From contig CANJFK010000057.1 of NCBI GenBank assembly GCA_947473535.1, forward strand, positions 1 to 6,584: 6,584 nt of DNA, read 5' to 3'. Within the stretch, counting starts at the first letter, position 1. Every line of letters begins with the position of its first letter. The DNA is from Legionellaceae bacterium (GTDB taxonomy: Bacteria; Pseudomonadota; Gammaproteobacteria; Legionellales; Legionellaceae). The notes beneath the pieces were generated by a model that was given only the letters and a program-made list of their open reading frames with translations, was not told the origin of the DNA and ran no database searches. The position numbers and the translations under genes are program-made. Of the stretch, positions 5,581 to 6,584 are shown piece after piece.

Positions 5581-6390
5581 TTATATACTTGTCGCTAGGG
5601 AAAGTGCATCCTCTGGATCGGCTGCATGAATCATGATGGGCTCAAGGCGGCAAACTTGTTTAATTGCCTCTACAGTATGTATCGACGTCGGATGGTCTGA
5701 GTTCGCAAGAACCAAATTAATAGACTGGTAAAAAGTAGTCGTTCGCTCCAGTAGTTTGGAACGTACTTCAGGATCAACATGAAGTACTTCCTGGATAATA
5801 GGTTGCGAAAGAAATAGCTGTGCTTGCTGAGAATTAAACCAAGGCTCGAGGTAATTTCCCTCAACACAACGTACTTTTCTTGTATATGTCCCATGTTTAT
5901 TACATGCCAATGCCATCACCTCGAAACTTCCAGTTCTTCCGGAATTTTTATCACATTGTAGTTGAAATCCGGAAGGTACTTTGACATTTAATTGTGGCAT
6001 AGATCTTTCTAGTCCAATCGCTTCAATCTGCTGTTTGACTAGTTGTACAACACGATTAGGATCATTGAGTTGCCCACCCATAATTTGTATAGAAGCCGTT
6101 TCTAAACGTCCTCCATGCTGAATAAATGCATCAATAAAAGCCGTTAAATTATCTACTCGTACATCGGGGAAATAAACATTTGCATAATTAATGTGCGCCA
6201 TTCCAAAATGGGAGCAGATTTTATCCTCATTAATGTTTTTAAATAAAACAACAATACAACTTGTTATATCATAAGTACTTACAAAAAAGTTCTGTTTTGT
6301 TTCGAGGAAATTACAGATGGCGTATTGAGTCATACCGACAGTGCAGTTCGTTATTCCACTTTCTGATGATATTTCATGATTATCGAACAT
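5581..6390 (-). CDS. CheD-like (Cys-His glutamine deamidase fold) protein with C-terminal extension
   Basis: The product from ATG at 6390 has 269 residues. Residues about 16-175 follow the CheD pattern in order: CTVGMTQYAI (16-25, like the CheD VGM-x-x-xAV start); Thr39 six residues before Cys45 in STYDITSCIVVLF, matching CheD T-LGLG-SC; GMAHI with His66 (63-67), matching GxMAH; HGGRLETASIQIMGG (92-106), matching the GA-x-x-x-x-x-AKxFGG region; NRVVQLVKQQIEAIGLE (112-128), like the IGxxN helix; and a GRTGSFEV...HGTYTRKV hairpin (151-173). CheD deamidates receptor glutamines; CNF1 and BLF1 toxins share this fold. The dyad looks retained, so deamidase activity is plausible but the substrate is unknown. 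Residues 176-269 are an unrecognised, mostly helical extension. No chemotaxis gene is nearby, so an effector/toxin-like role is an inference. The start is chosen because TTGGAA precedes this ATG and the upstream ATG (6426) overlaps the -10. Confidence 0.7.
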   Translation of the reverse strand: MFDNHEISSESGITNCTVGMTQYAICNFLETKQNFFVSTYDITSCIVVLFKNINEDKICSHFGMAHINYANVYFPDVRVDNLTAFIDAFIQHGGRLETASIQIMGGQLNDPNRVVQLVKQQIEAIGLERSMPQLNVKVPSGFQLQCDKNSGRTGSFEVMALACNKHGTYTRKVRCVEGNYLEPWFNSQQAQLFLSQPIIQEVLHVDPEVRSKLLERTTTFYQSINLVLANSDHPTSIHTVEAIKQVCRLEPIMIHAADPEDALSLATSI

Positions 6391-6417
6391 AAGATTTTCC
6401 AATAAAATTATGAAGAT

Positions 6418-6446
6418 ATTGTACATAAGTTAAGTTACATAGTCAA
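6418..6446 (-). promoter_or_regulatory. Sigma70-type promoter of the CheD-like gene
   Basis: On the minus strand TTGACT (6446-6441), a 17-base spacer and TACAAT (6423-6418) match the consensus at five of six positions in each hexamer. The start would be near 6411, about 20 bases before the ATG at 6390 and after the alternative ATG at 6426, which therefore cannot be used from this promoter. Confidence 0.65.
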
Positions 6447-6450
6447 ATAT

Positions 6451-6518
6451 TAGTCTTGTCCAATGCAAGATGAGTCTCAAATGATAGTCTGATTCCAATA
6501 CAAATGAGTCTGAAATAA
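6451..6518. repeat. Two tandem 34-bp repeats (plus a partial third) upstream of the CheD-like promoter
   Basis: Units 6451-6484 and 6485-6518 align along their full length with single-base indels and most positions identical. Shared blocks are TAGTCT, CCAAT-x-CAA, and TGAGTCT-x-AAAT. A shorter related block AGTCAAATAT-TAGTCT (6441-6456) overlaps the -35, so the core AGTC(TC/TG)AAAT recurs at 6441, 6473 and 6507 at 32-34 bp spacing. The array ends 4 bases upstream of the -35, a typical position for activator sites. Confidence 0.6.
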
Positions 6519-6547
6519 TCGTTAAAAAAGGAATATAGAGGCAAAGT

Positions 6548-6570
6548 TGTTCATGATAGAGAGATGAACA
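6548..6570. repeat. Inverted repeat with 7-bp arms near the right edge
   Basis: TGTTCAT (6548-6554) and ATGAACA (6564-6570) are exact reverse complements separated by GATAGAGAG. No T run follows. It may be an operator of a gene beginning beyond the right edge, or chance; nothing else is recognisable in 6519-6584. Confidence 0.35.
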
Positions 6571-6584
6571 TACGAATGAATGAC

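Noticed and set aside
5670..5894. Minus-strand 74-codon frame inside the CheD-like gene
   Set aside because: It is a shadow in another frame of the same strand, without a ribosome binding site.
6391..6426. Upstream ATG at 6426 as start of the CheD-like protein, adding 12 hydrophobic residues that look like a short signal
   Set aside because: The ATG overlaps the predicted -10 (TACAAT), has no ribosome binding site, and CheD similarity begins well after the ATG at 6390.
6564..6584. Possible plus-strand gene starting at ATG 6564 (MNIRMND...)
   Set aside because: Only seven codons are visible and the preceding GAGAG is too close to be a convincing ribosome binding site.
1..6584. CRISPR array, tRNA, rRNA, or transposase
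   Set aside because: No spaced identical repeats of CRISPR type, no tRNA-like folds or CCA ends, no rRNA sequence, and no transposase motifs were seen on either strand.

Overview
The window is A+T-rich bacterial DNA built around one firmly identified housekeeping gene, parE (topoisomerase IV subunit B). The ParE sequence is of the gammaproteobacterial type. The unfamiliar proteins around it have coiled-coil, acidic-linker and Lys-rich stretches with few conserved enzymatic domains. Together these suggest an intracellular or host-associated gammaproteobacterium, perhaps of the Legionellales (Legionella/Coxiella/Rickettsiella/Berkiella type). That placement is an inference from style, not a match to a known genome.

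Layout. (1) Positions 1-2257, minus strand: one continuous reading frame of 752 codons that runs off the left edge, encoding a large unrecognised protein. (2) Positions 2258-2477: a divergent intergenic region with an extended -10 promoter for the minus-strand gene, a perfect 10-bp inverted repeat straddling that -10, a perfect 8-bp dyad just before parE, and one perfect DnaA-box 9-mer. (3) Positions 2478-4361, plus: parE, full length and apparently intact. (4) Positions 4452-5031, plus: a 192-codon gene split by a +1 frameshift at a TTTT run, behind a good sigma70-type promoter. A possible terminator hairpin follows. (5) Positions 5315-5578, plus: an 87-residue membrane protein behind an extended -10 promoter. 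(6) Positions 5581-6390, minus: a 269-residue protein whose first ~175 residues read as a CheD-like (Cys-His glutamine deamidase fold) domain. It converges on the membrane-protein gene with only 2 bp between stop codons. (7) Positions 6391-6584: the promoter of the CheD-like gene, preceded by tandem 34-bp repeats abutting its -35.

The genes do not look like one operon: a promoter candidate stands before each of the four genes other than parE, and orientation changes three times. The most interesting item is the CheD-like protein. It keeps the Thr/Cys/His pattern of the deamidase, has about 95 extra C-terminal residues, has no chemotaxis gene beside it, and has repeat elements directly upstream of its promoter. 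With the large coiled-coil protein and the frameshifted basic protein it gives a neighbourhood that resembles accessory/effector genes inserted around a core gene. No function beyond that can be demonstrated from sequence alone.
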